A stretch of DNA of 64,000 bases from Petrolisthes cinctipes (Eukaryota > Arthropoda > Malacostraca > Decapoda > Porcellanidae), in assembly GCA_033782935.1 (NCBI GenBank), contig JAWQEG010001538.1, positions 248,001-312,000 of the forward strand, read 5' to 3'. Position numbers and translations under genes: made by a program. Shown one piece after another: positions 1 through 11,249 of the stretch (position 1 is its first letter; each line of letters starts with the position of its first letter). The notes beneath the pieces are model-generated. The model was not told the origin of the DNA. It did not search any database and saw only the letters and a list, made by a program, of their open reading frames with translations.

Positions 1-1425
1 GATCGGGCCACCCTCCTCCGCCTATACCATGTTCTTATTGGGTCAAAACTCTACTATGGGAGTGAGGTGTACTCCTCTGCCACGGATGCCTGTCTCAGAG
101 TCTTAGACCCTGTTCATCATGCTGGAGTATGTATGGCAACCAGAGCCTTCAGGTCGTCCCCAATCCCCAGTCTCCTGTTTGTTGCTAATGAGCCACCGTT
201 TGATCTCCGTTGCCAGTCCTTGATGGTTCGTTGTTGGCATCGATTACATCGACTTCCTGACTCCCTTCCCTGATTGGCGGTGTCATCTGATATCATATGA
301 TTGCCCTTTGGCTTCCATGCCAGGAAGGCTGTGGAGGAGATGGGCATTGATGATTTCCAGATTTGTCCTGTGCTGGTTGCCTGGGTGGCTCAATGGCTTC
401 TTACAGAAGTTTACACCTGCACCTGCTTTTGAGACAAGAAGGAATCTCTTCCTCCTCCAGGGGCTCATTTCCTCTTTTTAGAACATGCTTCCTCTCACAG
501 GGGGTCCCTCCCTGTGTTAACTGATGGGTCAAAGTCTGATGCTGGAGTTGGTTTTGGAGTTGTCTTTCCTGACTTTTGTCATGGCGGCAGGCTCCCTTCT
601 GTCATGTCCATTTTTACTGCCGTGCTCTCGGCCATTTTATATGCCCTCCAAGTTATTTTTACTCTCCCGCAGCCTTCTTTTACTATTTTTAGTGATTCCT
701 ATAGTGACTTGCAGGCCTTGGGCAATTTTAACTCTTCCTATCCCCTGGTGTTGGCCATTCTCGAGCAGCTTGTCCTCCTGGGTTGTCGTGGCCGCAGAGT
801 CACATTTTTTTGGGCCCCGGACAATGTGGTGTCGATGTGGAGCTACAGCGGCCTGTCTCGCTGGTGGGAGATGGCTCTTGCACGTCTCCGCATTGGCCAC
901 ACACTATTGACTCATGGGTTCTTAATGGAAAGGGCACCCCCTCCCTACTGTGATGATTGTCTGGTCCCTCTGACAGTGTGACATCTTATTGTCGAGTGTC
1001 CCAGCCTTGGGGACCTTCATCGTCAGCACCTCTCCAAGAACTGGGTGGGTGACGGTTCTTGCAGTCTCTCCCAGGTGCTCGGGGAGGAGGCTTGTAGTGT
1101 GGGAGGGAACACCCTCTCCTATGTGGAGGAGGCTGGCTCCCTCAACATATTGTGAATTTTATTATATTTATTGCTTTTTGATTTTTTTATATATTTTAAT
1201 TAACTTAACAGGTTGTTTTAGTAATAATGTGCTTTTTAGTTTATATGTCCTTTTAATCATGCTGCCTATCCCTTTCGGGGTAGTGAAGCCTATTTAATGT
1301 GTGTGCATATTTTAATAATAATGTAGATGACCATTTCATGTTGGGAGGTATATGATCCCAGCTGTTGCTCCGTCAGATGCCTAGTGTCATCTATAAATCA
1401 ATCAATCTTGAATCAATCCTGCTCG
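1..1425 (+). pseudogene. 3' part of I-group LINE: ORF2 C-terminus, RNase H, 3' UTR and tail
   Basis: The first 270 bases encode the stretch that follows the RT domain in non-LTR retrotransposons (LYHVLIGSKLYYGSEVY). From 514 an RNase H domain begins (TDGSKSDAG, later FSDS). The catalytic glutamate expected in TAELSAI is a valine here (TAVLSAI), whereas the sister copy at 23.8 kb keeps E. At about 830 the domain jumps straight to the conserved C-terminus (WSYSGLSRWWEMALARLRIGH and a C/H-rich segment), so an internal piece is deleted compared with the copy at 28.76 kb. In-frame stops occur. The 3' UTR follows and ends in a tail of ATCA units at about 1397-1415. RNase H in ORF2 places it in the I group (I/Nimb/Outcast-like); the exact clade needs a tree. 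Inactive. Confidence 0.85.
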
Positions 1426-2033
1426 AGGAGGTATGTCTTATTTTGGCGAGCGTATAGAGGGTGAGCATCCCTACAGTAAAAGCAGTAACTCTCTGACTGA
1501 CACTCAGAAGTAGGATGTGAGTCAGGAACAGAACAATTACCACACCGGGAATGGTTTGTGCAGTTCCTTCTCCCATGACCAAACTCATAACAACAGAAAC
1601 ACTGTAAAGGACGCTCAACAAAAGGCTTCACCTCTAAAGAGGTGGGATTGATGTTAATGCGATCTGGGATATGCGAGCAATAGAAAGTGAGGATGATCAT
1701 ATTTTTACTGCCTTTCATCTTTGTTAACCGTTGGACACTATCAGGTGATATAGCAAGAATGTCCTCTTCTGAAAATTCATACAGGTCCTCATTGTATATA
1801 CGCCCCTTGCTATAATTAAATGTTCGATATGGTTTGATGGATTTAAACTTGCCATCAAAAGAACAGGGGAGATTGAGGAGCATCATGGCCTGTGTATGAC
1901 CTTTGGCTCTGATTAAAACACCCTTACCGTACTTTTTAATGTGGCCCATAGTTATTAATCCATTGTTTTTTATTTTTTCAAGATACCTAGAAGCTTGGAT
2001 GAGGTTACCACGCCTCTGCCTGTAGTAAGCCAC
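1426..2033 (-). pseudogene. LINE ORF1 (gag-like), C-terminal half with CCHC zinc knuckles
   Basis: An open minus-strand frame of about 200 codons. The first half is a nucleic-acid-binding-like domain (GHIKKYGKGVLIRAKG, SKGRIYNEDLYEF). It is followed by clustered Cys/His knuckles (CFCCYEFGHGRRNC, then CGNC and CFYC pairs), as in ORF1 proteins of I-group LINEs, which coat the element RNA. It is homologous to the plus-strand ORF1 at 51.0-51.8 kb. The frame stops where it meets the 3' tail of the neighbouring plus-strand element near 1425, so the copy is truncated. It lies directly downstream of the ORF1 N-terminal half in a different frame. Confidence 0.85.
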
Positions 2034-2041
2034 AAATCAAA

Positions 2042-2503
2042 TTACTCCTTAGGGACATGCTCTACAGAGTCATCGAAGATGTTAGGGCAGTAGTCATTGT
2101 CTCTGTTAACTACATTAATGGACCGCATTATCTGAACCTTACAGTGGGTATCTCCCACAGACAGAGAATCTTTTGCCTCAAAAGCTGCTTTGGGAGCAAC
2201 ATTTGTATTGAAAATAATATAGCACCGATTAGATCTGCAGTCACTGTCATAGGTGATTCGGATATGAAGAACCACTCCAAAACACTTAAAAATGGAGTGG
2301 ATAGCACCATAGGAAAGGGATGCAAGTCCATTAGTCAACATTAATGTGTCCAAACCTCTAACAGAGTTCGTCGACACAATACCCGACCTGCTGGGTCTTC
2401 TCTTATTTTCAGCCTTCTGCATACCACCACGATCAGAGAGTAACGCCTCAAAGGTCTGGTCGACCACCGCTCGAGGAAAAGAAAGAGCTTTATCTTTATC
2501 CAT
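2042..2503 (-). pseudogene. LINE ORF1, N-terminal half
   Basis: It starts with MDKDKALSFPRAVVDQ and encodes 153 codons up to HVPKE, where the frame breaks. The plus-strand homologue at 51.08 kb has about 20 more bases here before WFVAYY, so a small deletion caused the break. It contains an RRM-like stretch (SIFKCFGVVLHIRI, CYIIFNT) typical of ORF1 proteins. The ATG is preceded by the same 5' UTR that precedes ORF1 at 50.4 and 62.8 kb, which supports this start. Confidence 0.8.
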
Positions 2504-2935
2504 ATGACACTGTTATTATAGTAATGGCCTCAGGAGCCAAGAGCTACTACCTACCGGGCAGATGAGGGGACCGAGCGCTGGTCCCTCACTCGTTTTAAAA
2601 AGCAGCCCCAATGCCTCGAAAGTTTGCCCACGACGGTGCTGAGACCCCCTTCCCCATCATCTCCCGGCCCAGACACCCAACCATCCAACACAGGACGGCC
2701 CCTAGAGGGCAGCACTGTTGGCTCATACTGGCAGCCTATTGCATGGGAACCATTTAGACTGGTCTGTCACTGGCGACCTTTCTAGCATGGGAAGCCCTCT
2801 CATCCCGAGTTCGGGGCAGATTAGGAGCCGGAGCCCCCTCTAGTCTAGCTAGCCTGGTCTCGCTGACACGCAAGTCCCCCCACCACGACAAGGCAGTTCC
2901 CGTTGGGGGGGGGGGGGGGCTAATGAACAACGTCT
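2504..2935 (-). mobile_element. 5' UTR of the I-group LINE (minus copy)
   Basis: Read on the minus strand, this begins with a run of C, then a TGCC TTGTCGT GGTG hairpin and a run of G, then CTTGCGTGTC. The same arrangement starts the copies at about 50.38 and 62.79 kb. About 430 bases of conserved leader then lead to the ORF1 ATG. The C-run is expanded to about 15 bases here. The three independent 5' ends show that this is the true 5' terminus of the family. Confidence 0.75.
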
Positions 2936-3164
2936 CTATTGTAGCATGTCGAATTGTATGTTGTTTGATTGTTATAATATATTTAATATGATGTTCTGAG
3001 AGGTGCACACCTACCAGTGCACATTACCTACCCTTTCCCACCCAATTCCCATCTATCTTCCCCATCCTCATTCTGATCGTAGCTACTTTTACTTCACAAT
3101 GGCGTATACACTTCAAGAAACATTGAAGCTATTCCATGTATGTAATGCTGTACTATACAGGGTG

Positions 3165-3440
3165 TTATAACACTCTACCGACAAACTTTATGAGTTAATA
3201 AAAGAACAGATTGTAAATAAAAAATGTCTCACTAAGTTAATAACAAAAATACACATACAAATTCCAAGATTTTCTAGGTTTGTAACAGAAATCACATGAT
3301 AAATATAAATTTCAAATTAAAAATAATATTGTGGAAAGCATAGCAAACTGAATACGTTTTTCCAGTGGAACATCGCATTTTCTTGAATATTCTTAACTCG
3401 ACTCACTGCTATGAAAAGAGAAACAGAGACATGCATGATT
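3165..3440 (+). repeat. Dispersed repeat, copy 1 (AT-rich, unclassified)
   Basis: About 275 bases are diverged but collinear with 31990-32258 on the same strand. Shared blocks include AATTCCAAGATTTKCT, AACAGAAATCAC and CCAGTGGAACAT. No coding potential or terminal repeats were seen. The second copy is interrupted by a piggyBac-like short element. Confidence 0.6.
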
Positions 3441-3930
3441 AAAGGCTATGATGTAGTCAACATCTTAGCCAAATGTCCGAATACTGCACAGTATCATAAT
3501 TATAGGAATGGCTCTGGCTCTGTAAGCTATTTAACTTCAATAATTAATTCCTTCTCATCTATAGAGTTCTGGAAAAAAAATAAAAAAATTTATATATATA
3601 TATTGTCTTCGTAAATATATTTTGTTTAATCTGCTGGTATGAGAGGCCTTTAATCATTGTTCTGATTTTAATATTGTTTTGTATCGAAGGCTAGAACATT
3701 TAAAAGGCCAAAGGAGTATATTTATCGTCAAAAGATGGCAGACATATATTCATGTAAATTTTATATAGTTATCACCGGATGTGTCCAGAATACTCACAGA
3801 ATGCATAGTTACACCAACTCATACTAATCATTGGTAAAAATAGTGAGAGGAGAATTATTAACATGCTATAAAAAATACTCGTCTTTAAACGGTGGTTGAG
3901 TCACACTTTGAAGGGTGCAACCCTCCCCCA
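3441..3930. other. AT-rich sequence, nothing recognised
   Basis: No ORF longer than about 67 codons and no recognised repeat. Short TATATA runs occur near 3590. It precedes the TATA promoter candidate. Confidence 0.5.
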
Positions 3931-3934
3931 TCTC

Positions 3935-4034
3935 TATATAAAGGTGAGAAACTCACCTCACATCACTTGCCGAGCATTCTTGACAAGAGTAGGACCCTCA
4001 CATTTTGCTATGTAGCCGAGTTTTAGCTGACGGT
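3935..4034 (+). promoter_or_regulatory. Candidate TATA promoter with non-coding first exon and splice donor
   Basis: A TATATAAAG box lies at 3935-3943. About 27 bases downstream the sequence CATCACTTGC could hold the start site. A GC-balanced 70-base leader without ATG follows, ending GCTGACG|GTAAGTGC, a strong splice donor (GT at 4033-4034). This is the layout of many arthropod secreted or cuticle protein genes. No matching coding exon could be identified downstream in this window, so the gene is unknown. Confidence 0.35.
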
Positions 4035-4039
4035 AAGTG

Positions 4040-4390
4040 CTAATTGTTATATGTATTCCATCCTTTATGATTTCTTGAAGAAAATGAAGCTGTTAAGCAC
4101 AATACGATATTGGGGGTAGGCAGAACCCTTCTGACTGTTAGTGTTATATGAAAAAAAAATTTCAACTGGAAATTAATTATAATGTATAATAGTTACTGGT
4201 GTGGATATCGACAACTTATATATATAGTGGGATTTTCCTTTAGCATAGCAAGGGAGTCTGTTTACACGAATGGGTGTCAGAATCCCGATACATTCCAGTT
4301 ACAGGTGGTCGATGCCATCGTTTTACTTCTCATTGAAGAGCAAGTACTTTATCCCCTATTTCACAAAATTCACTTGCAAATAATAGAACG
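4040..4390. other. No recognised feature
   Basis: Mixed sequence following the candidate promoter, presumably intronic if that promoter is real. The 100-codon plus frame starting at 4182 shows no domain or codon bias that I recognise. Confidence 0.4.
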
Positions 4391-4394
4391 GGAC

Positions 4395-4640
4395 AGAACA
4401 TTAGTGCAACAGTGTAGCCTACAGTTAGTCAAGCTTGAAAGTCCTCAATTGTGTCGTCTGCTGCAGCCACAGAAGGCTAATTAAATTGGCAGACCTGTCT
4501 CCCAAGCTAACAAAGGCTGTATGGTCACTTTCATCAAAGAAAGAAAAGGGGAGGTGTAACAGAACAGGAGGAGGGAGGGGAAGCAACCACACACATACAT
4601 TGTTTTTCTGCTACGTAGATTCAATTACCATTTAAAAGTA
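4395..4640 (-). repeat. Dispersed repeat containing a tRNA-like SINE segment
   Basis: Two blocks recur elsewhere. On the minus strand, TAGCCTTCTGTGGCTGCAGC with its flanks matches 11190-11250 (plus). The adjoining block ending TTAAATTGGCAGACC matches the complement of 10390-10570. The second block ends in CA-rich sequence and CAATTACCATTTAAAAGTA. In the 11.19 kb copy the first block is preceded by GCGCTTAGTGGTTAGA, a fair pol III A box. This suggests a tRNA-derived SINE, but no convincing B box was seen. Confidence 0.45.
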
Positions 4641-5855
4641 TTTAGACGCTATTCCCCTTTTCGTGTAATGCCCAGTTCACACTAGCCCATACTAACGGAC
4701 TCCGTATCCGTACAGCTACGTCAAAAGAACATCAGTAATTACGTCACTTTTAGGAGACAGAGGAAAACGGAAGATATGAGATCCATCCTGTCCGTCGTCG
4801 TTCTTGTGTTGGTAAACAAGCGTGGAAGTTCAAGATAGGCTATGATTACAAGGATTTGCTGCCGATTGCTGGGTTTAACTGTGAATTATTTCCATTGCAT
4901 GTTCCATACTCTGAATGTAGTTAGTATAGTCTACTTACCTCCTCACATAAACCCACACTACTTCTTATGGCTATTGCAAATACCAGATTTCATTTTTCGT
5001 AAACCCCGTGATGCAGCTACTGGATGTGTTGGATGTGTTGGGTGTGAGTATTATAGCGTCCGCTGCATGCAGCCGAGATATCGTCTATTTGTTGACAATA
5101 ATGCTGTGCTGCCATAATTCAGTTTCAATAACATTCATTCATAATTTGCCATTAAACAGTCACATATATAAAAAATATATTCCAAAATTATTATATTAGA
5201 AGGGTGTAGTTCAATATATTTATTCATAATCATGTCAAAACAACTTAAATATCATATTGAGAATAGTCAACATCATGTGAACGGACACAATCACCTCTGT
5301 CTGTCCGTAAAAATTAAATCAATTTTATTCCTTACGGAACTACATACTACTGTCAAACGGATGAGCGACAGAGCCCTGTTCCCACTACCAATGTCGATAC
5401 GTGGACGGTCGTGACGTCAATGTTGTAGAGTTAGTATCATTGAGAGACCTAAAGAGTCACATTTCTTTACGTGGCATAGTCAGGAGTAATCATTATCATC
5501 CATGGCCGTTATTGTAAATGAAAAATTCTTTTATCCGACCTAGCTGAACAGATTTACTCTTGGATATGAAAATTCATTACATACTTTTTACTTTATTAAT
5601 ACCTATCCCACCCACCCCTCATGTCTATTACTTACTGGAATCAGTCAGGCACGCAATGATGCCAAATATCCTGTCTCCACCTCACGGCGTACCCACTTGT
5701 TATCAGTTTTCCTGTTCACGTCCACCATGCGCCCTATCTGAGTCGGGGTATTGCCACCTTCATGGAGAACTACAATCTTACCTCAGACATACGAAAATGA
5801 ACCAGATAAATCTCTGATTCATTCTCTGTTCCATTGGTACGTGATTCAGCTCGGT
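4641..5855. other. No recognised feature
   Basis: Short ORFs of 60-91 codons only, none with a recognised domain. A 9-base tandem GATGTGTTG lies near 5024. Nothing else supported. Confidence 0.4.
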
Positions 5856-5913
5856 CACACACACGCACACACACACGCTCGGTCACACACACGCTCACAC
5901 ACACGCTTAATCG
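5856..5913. repeat. Imperfect CA-rich minisatellite
   Basis: Repeated GGTCACACACACGC units separated by CA runs. Confidence 0.7.
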
Positions 5914-6094
5914 TTACATGATGAAGATATTTGTTATCTGGTCAGTGTTTTAAGTCTTTGAATGATAAAATATCTTACATTCTGAACAGAAATTGTGAAT
6001 CATGATTATAGTGTATACAAATATCAAAACAATATAATAAATTATTATGGTTATAGGTTTGACTTATGAATATAAGAATATAGGAAACTGCAGA

Positions 6095-6155
6095 ATGTCT
6101 GTTGGCCCAGCTCTTGGCAACTCCTGATTCAGAAGCATCCCTCTAAGTCCATGTA
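6095..6155 (-). mobile_element. CR1-like LINE 3' terminal fragment
   Basis: On the minus strand the GGACTTAGAGGGATG...AATCAGGAGTTGCC region matches the 3' end of the larger CR1-like copy at about 7390-7430. The fragment ends where the inverted-repeat element begins. Confidence 0.5.
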
Positions 6156-7068
6156 TGTACACTCACGAGCACTAATTTCTGCTCAGGGTTTGGTCCTCCC
6201 TTCCACCCCCTACCCTGGACAGAGGGAAGAGGGGGATCGGAGCTGGGAGAGAGAGTCTACCCCGCCTTCACCCCTCCCAACTTCCCCCACCTTCATCCTC
6301 TAGTTGTCAGTTAGTGATTAGCCATAAATTTCCCCTGGGTAAATGATGGATCTTCTAAAACAGTATCGTAGTACACACTGTGAATGACCAAGACGATCTC
6401 ATGTCAGTCTCGCTTTATTTACCTTTGTAATATAGTCGTAAAGTCCCAGTCAAAAGGAAAGACAAGTAAAAAAAAAACACACACACACACACACTCTCTC
6501 TCTCTCTCTATCTGTGTGTGTGTGTGTGTGTTGAAAGGAAGGCCTGATGATAGAATTGTTAGCTACCAAGAATGGAGTTTACGTTATTTTGTGCTCTACC
6601 AAAAGTCACTATTGGTTTTAAATCTCTTTCCGCATATCTTGTCGTAGAGTTAATTTCTTCAATGGTTTCCAGTGTTATGAATCCGATGGATTAATTTCCC
6701 TTCTTGCTCTTCTACTTGACCTTGAGAGAGAGAGGGGTTTTTTTTTTTTTTTTTTTACTTGTCTTTCCTTTTGACTGGGACTTTGCGACTATATTACAAA
6801 GGTAAATAAAGCGAGACTGACATGAGATTATCTTGGCCATTCACAGTGTGTACTACGATACTGTTTTAGAAGATCCATCATTTACCCAGGGGAAATTTAT
6901 GGCTAATCACTAACTGATAACTAGAGGATGAAGGTGGGGGAAGTTGGGAGGGGTGAAGGCGGGGTAGACTCTCTCTCCCAGCTCCGATCCCCCTCTTCCC
7001 TCTGTCCAGGGTAGCGGGTGGAAGGAAGGACCAAACCCTAAGCAGAAATTAGTGCTCGTGAGTGTACA
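6156..7068. mobile_element. Inverted-repeat element with arms of about 320 bp
   Basis: The left arm (6156-6477) and right arm (6738-7068) are near-perfect reverse complements, from the outer TGTACACTCACGAGC through GGTCCTYCCTTCCACC to the inner GACAAGTAAAA. The 260-bp spacer opens with poly-A, (CA)n, (CT)n and (GT)n and closes with poly-T, so it is itself partly palindromic. No ORF is recognised. It could be a foldback transposon or a recent inverted duplication. The high arm identity implies recent origin or gene conversion. Confidence 0.8.
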
Positions 7069-7129
7069 GTTAAAGGTCCGCCAATGAGTGGCAGTCAATG
7101 GGACAGAGTGTAGCACACACTGTGTGTGT

Positions 7130-7395
7130 GAAACACAACTACAGCACGCATCACAAGGATGATGAGTGGCCGAGAGACCTTTCCACCCACGTGAGACCCG
7201 AGTCAGCTTCGGCTATGGCTGTGTAAGCAGGAAGACCTTAGACAGCTGACTCAAACCCCCCGCCCCCTGCTCACAGGGGTGGTAACCTCTGGCATCAGTG
7301 GCATTTTTATCGTGTCCCGAGCAAGGATCGAAAGCTGGGCCACAGAATTGCAGCCACAGACTCTACCACTGTGCTAGATAGAAGTTGTTGGCAGC
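7130..7395 (-). mobile_element. tRNA-derived SINE
   Basis: The minus strand reads TAGCACAGTGGTAGAGTCT (pol III A box), then CTTTCGATCC (B box) about 40 bases on. A tRNA-unrelated body follows and ends in a CA-rich tail near 7125. It abuts the 3' end of the CR1-like LINE. No intact tRNA cloverleaf is expected because the acceptor stem is not paired. Confidence 0.55.
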
Positions 7396-10095
7396 TTCTG
7401 ATTTAGACTGATCCCTTTGAGTCCATATATCTGCCCGAGCTATTTTTAAATCCATTCAGTGTTTTTTCATTAATTATTTCTCTTGGAGGCTTGTTCCACT
7501 CATCTACTACTGTATTCCCAAACCAAAATTTTCCTCTTTCGTGTATAAAACGGTATTTTCTAGTTTGAATCCATTTAAGCTTGTTCTATCTTAACTACTT
7601 ACTCTTATTACCTTCCTTAGGTCTCCTAAGTTAAACTCGTTCATCCATTTAAATACTTATATCATATTACCTCTCACCCTGCCACTTTCAAGCGAGTGCA
7701 GGTTCAGCCTTTTAAGTCTATCTTCATATGAGAGATTTCTAAGGTTATGAATAATTTTAGTCATCCATCTCTGTACGCTCTCTAACAAATTGATATCCAT
7801 CCTGTAAAATAGGCACCAGTCCAAGTGCGGTCAAACTAAAGCTAAGTGGGATACAGCTGCAGAATAACCTTATCCGTTTGATTATTAACGCTTCATGATA
7901 TGAAGCCTAGTATTCTATTTGCTTAGTTCCTGACATGTATGCATTGTTGCCTGGGTTTTATATCCTTACTAATCTTATCTCCCAGATCAATTTTACATAT
8001 CGATTGACTTATATCCATGTCATCTAATTCATAAACTGCTACGTTTGCGGAATTTCCTACGAGTTAATAACTCTATGCCAATGTTTGTGTCGTCTGCAAC
8101 TACACCGAGGAACTCCACTGGAGACAGGGGCCCACTCCGGTTTACTCCGTTTACTCTTTGCTGCCTCCCTGTAAGCCATGACTTAATGCATCGTAAAACG
8201 TTGCCTCCAATACCATGAGCTTCTACCTTCCTAATCAGCCTCTCGTGCGGTATTCTGTTAAAGGCTTTGCTAAAGTCTAAATATAATATATCTTTGATAT
8301 TATTGCTATCTACAGCCTCGTACACTTTCGAGACAAAATGTGAACAGATTTGTGTGGCAAGATGTACAGTCGTGTCACATAGTCCTTCACCTGAAGTAAG
8401 GAGAAGTCTGTTCAAGGACTATGTGCCATGACTGTACCTTTCATGAACCCATACTGTGAGTCTTTAAATAATCTATGGCTTTCTAAGAGCCCTTTAATCC
8501 TGTTCACTATTATGGATTCTGGTTGATGTTAGGCTAATTGGGCAGTAATATGACGTCACTGATCTATCTCCTTTTTAAATATGGGAACTACTGTATATTT
8601 GCAAGTTTCCGACCTCATGGTACGTCTCCATTTTCAGTGCATTTGGTCTATTTATCTCTTGTAATACATCATTTATGTTGATGTCCACTACGCTTAGGAC
8701 AGTGTCATTGCTACCACTATCGACAGTTTGTGCTGATGGCATATCTGCTAGATTTTCTGTAATGAATACCGATGTAATAATTTCATTGAACATGTCGTAC
8801 ATTTGTTTCTCACCGCTAGTACTCTGTTGATTTTAGGGGTCATACATTTTCCTTAGCCTTTCTCTGGTATGACTGGTAAAATGCTTTCAGGTTTACGTTA
8901 GACCCTCCAGTTATCTTTATCTCATCACATCTCTTGGTCTATCAAATTTTCCTCTTAATCCGTCTCTTGATACCCCAGATTTGGCTTCTTAGATGGTCTT
9001 CTCCTCTTATAATCCTTTTATTAATACCCATTTCCTGGCCAATTAAATATCCTATTCTATTAGTGAACCATCTGGGTTAATTTATACTTTTCCAAAATTG
9101 TCTGTTTGGTATATACAACTGTTGTGCTTTGTGTAATATATCGGTAAACTAATTATAACTGTGATCCATTTCCGTGGCATCACCTGGAAGCTGTGTATGA
9201 TTTCTCCTACCTGACAGATCCTCTGCTAACTCCTTCCCTGGGGACATGCCTCCAATGATCCACTCATTGTATGCAATGTTTCTCAGATATTCCATAAATC
9301 CTTTGAGGTTTGCTAAACGAAAATTTGGCACAGTTATTGGATTTTATGTAACTCTTTCGCTACCCTTTATTGGAAATGTTACTGCACAGTGGTTGCTAGT
9401 TCTTAAAGTATTTCCTATCCTCAGACTGTGTATCAAACTCTCTTGGTTACTCAAAACAAGATCTAGTATGTTATCTCCCCTTCTTGGCTCTTGTGCTAAC
9501 TGATGGAGGAAATTATCCTTTTTCGTCTCTAGAAATTCATTTGACTCGTGGTCTTCTATCTGATCCATCCAGTTAATATTACTAAAGTTGAAGTCTCCTA
9601 ATATACATACCTTGTTATTTCTCGAAGCTTCATTTGTTTCCTCCCATAATAGGTTACTGTTGTCTCCGTCCAAATAAGGTGGTTTATAAATAACTCCTAA
9701 AATTAGATAATCTCTGCCGTTCCTGATATCTAGCCATAGTGATTCTGTGTCAGGCCTTGTCTTAATATTTGCCTTCTCACAACATTTTATATTATCTTTA
9801 AAATACAGTATATTGCTATTACCCCTTCCCTTCTCTGTCTGCGGTCAGCATTGAATAAGTTATCCCCGTTAATTTAAAGTTCTTCTCACTTAATTTCATC
9901 TACGTTTCGCTTAGCGCTATAATGTCAATTTTCTCTGTACTAGCTATGACCTTTAACCAGTCTACTTTGTTGCACAGACTCCTGCAATTGCTGTAGTACA
10001 CTCTAATGAAACTATATATTCTTCCTTTATTACTTCTCCTCTGGACTTTTACTCTAATTCTTTCTAACTTTCCTCCCATTTAGATGATCATACTA
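7396..10095 (-). pseudogene. CR1-like LINE: endonuclease, RT and 3' end
   Basis: On the minus strand, from high to low coordinate, the order is as follows. Near 9900-10000 is the N-terminal EEP endonuclease (IDIIALSET). The middle of that domain is the open frame 9344-9673 (CILGDFNFSNINW, LDLVLSNQ, SNHCAVTF). The pre-RT linker is at 8575-8802. RT motifs follow in the frame 8029-8415 (YLDFSKAFNRIPHERL, KVEAHGIGG). The C-terminal segment is at 7440-7560 (FWFGNTVVDEWNKPPREI). The catalytic GDFN and DFSKAF motifs are present, but the FADD box region is deleted and many frames are broken. Endonuclease plus RT without RNase H, together with the C-terminal WN-LP motif, fits the CR1/L2 branch of the Jockey superfamily. 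Inactive. Confidence 0.85.
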
Positions 10096-10101
10096 TAAGT
10101 A

Positions 10102-10262
10102 CTGTCGGCGGCAAAAGTCCTGTCGCCTCACTTGCTTCACCGAGGCACGCGATGTTCATAGACTCGAAATTATTAGGTGTAGAAAACGTGCGTATTTCTC
10201 GAGTCCATGAACACTACGTGTATCAGTGAAGCAGGTGAGGCGACAGGACTTCTGCCGCCGAC
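10102..10262. mobile_element. Palindromic short DNA element, copy 1
   Basis: Arms of about 65 bp (GTCGGCGGCAAAAGTCCTG ... CAGGACTTCTGCCGCCGAC) flank a small AT-rich loop. It is the same family as 17500-17663. The outermost bases are degraded, so no target duplication is visible here. Confidence 0.8.
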
Positions 10263-10389
10263 CTTACCAATGATTAAGAAAATATCTTTTTAGGAACGTA
10301 ACGTGTTAAGTCTCCGAATTACATTAACTCGAAAAAGGCACTTTGAGGTAATCTTACATGAGAAGGGCAGTAACGACAATTTACTTTTT

Positions 10390-10570
10390 AATGGTAATTG
10401 AGTCGACATAGCTGTACAAAAGAGTGTGTGTGTGTGTCCCCCTCCCTTCTCTTCTTCTGTTACCTCTTTTCCTTCTTGTCCTTCGAACTCCCGTTTGATG
10501 GGAGTGACCAGAAACCTTTCTCAGCCATTCATACAGCCCTTGTTAATCTGGATGACAGATCTGCCAACTT
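10390..10570 (-). repeat. Dispersed repeat, complement of part of 4484-4640
   Basis: On the minus strand TTAAGTTGGCAGATCTGTC through CAATTACCATTAAAAAGTA is collinear with 4484-4640 (plus). It is interrupted at its TTAA by the sequence starting at 10573. Confidence 0.6.
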
Positions 10571-11249
10571 AACCCTTAAACCGTGGGTGACAACATAAGT
10601 CACCACCACCAACATGTGTGGGTAACCACAAGTGACGACATAAGTCGATGGCGCAGTTTTTAAATTTGTGCACCCCCTGACATGCTTAATTAGGCTTCCA
10701 ACAGGGGGTGTGTGTGCTTTAGGACTCCCCCTAATCTCCCTAGCCACTGATAACCAGTGTAGGAATATGTGTGAGATTGTGAAATTGTATTTTCAGTACT
10801 CCACTTTTGCATTAATTACCATATATGTACGTATAAACTACAGTTATGTTATATGTATATATCATATTGTTGTGTTGAAAAATATGATTCTGACACGTTT
10901 TTTTTTACGAAATCAGAGCGTGAAAACGTATTTATAATTGTCAGGAAAGTTTAAAAGTGAATTTTGAATTGTGATCATCCTGAGCTGGCTACCCATTCTA
11001 CAGATGTCCATCTCGTCTTCGCAAATATATCAGGAGACAGCTAAAAGTTTGTACTTCAATCTCATGTACCATTTATTCATGTAGCATAAGTGGTTTACAC
11101 GCTATTGACCATCAAATGTGTTGTTTGCATTGTGATCAAGAGGCATGAAAAAGGCCCGGGCGAGAGAGTGGCCTGCGCTTAGTGGTTAGAATAGCCTTCT
11201 ATGGCTGCAGCAGACGACATGACTTCAGGAGTTTTAAGCATGACTAACT

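Noticed and set aside
1..2950. Twin-priming inversion of a single LINE copy
   Set aside because: Twin priming leaves the inverted 5' part upstream of the 3' part; here the inverted 5' half lies beyond the 3' tail, so two separate insertions are likelier.
4182..4484. 100-codon ORF as a host gene
   Set aside because: No domain, no splice or promoter support, and its end overlaps a dispersed repeat.
7300..7395. Functional tRNA gene on the minus strand
   Set aside because: A and B boxes are present but the acceptor stem does not pair and a SINE body follows.
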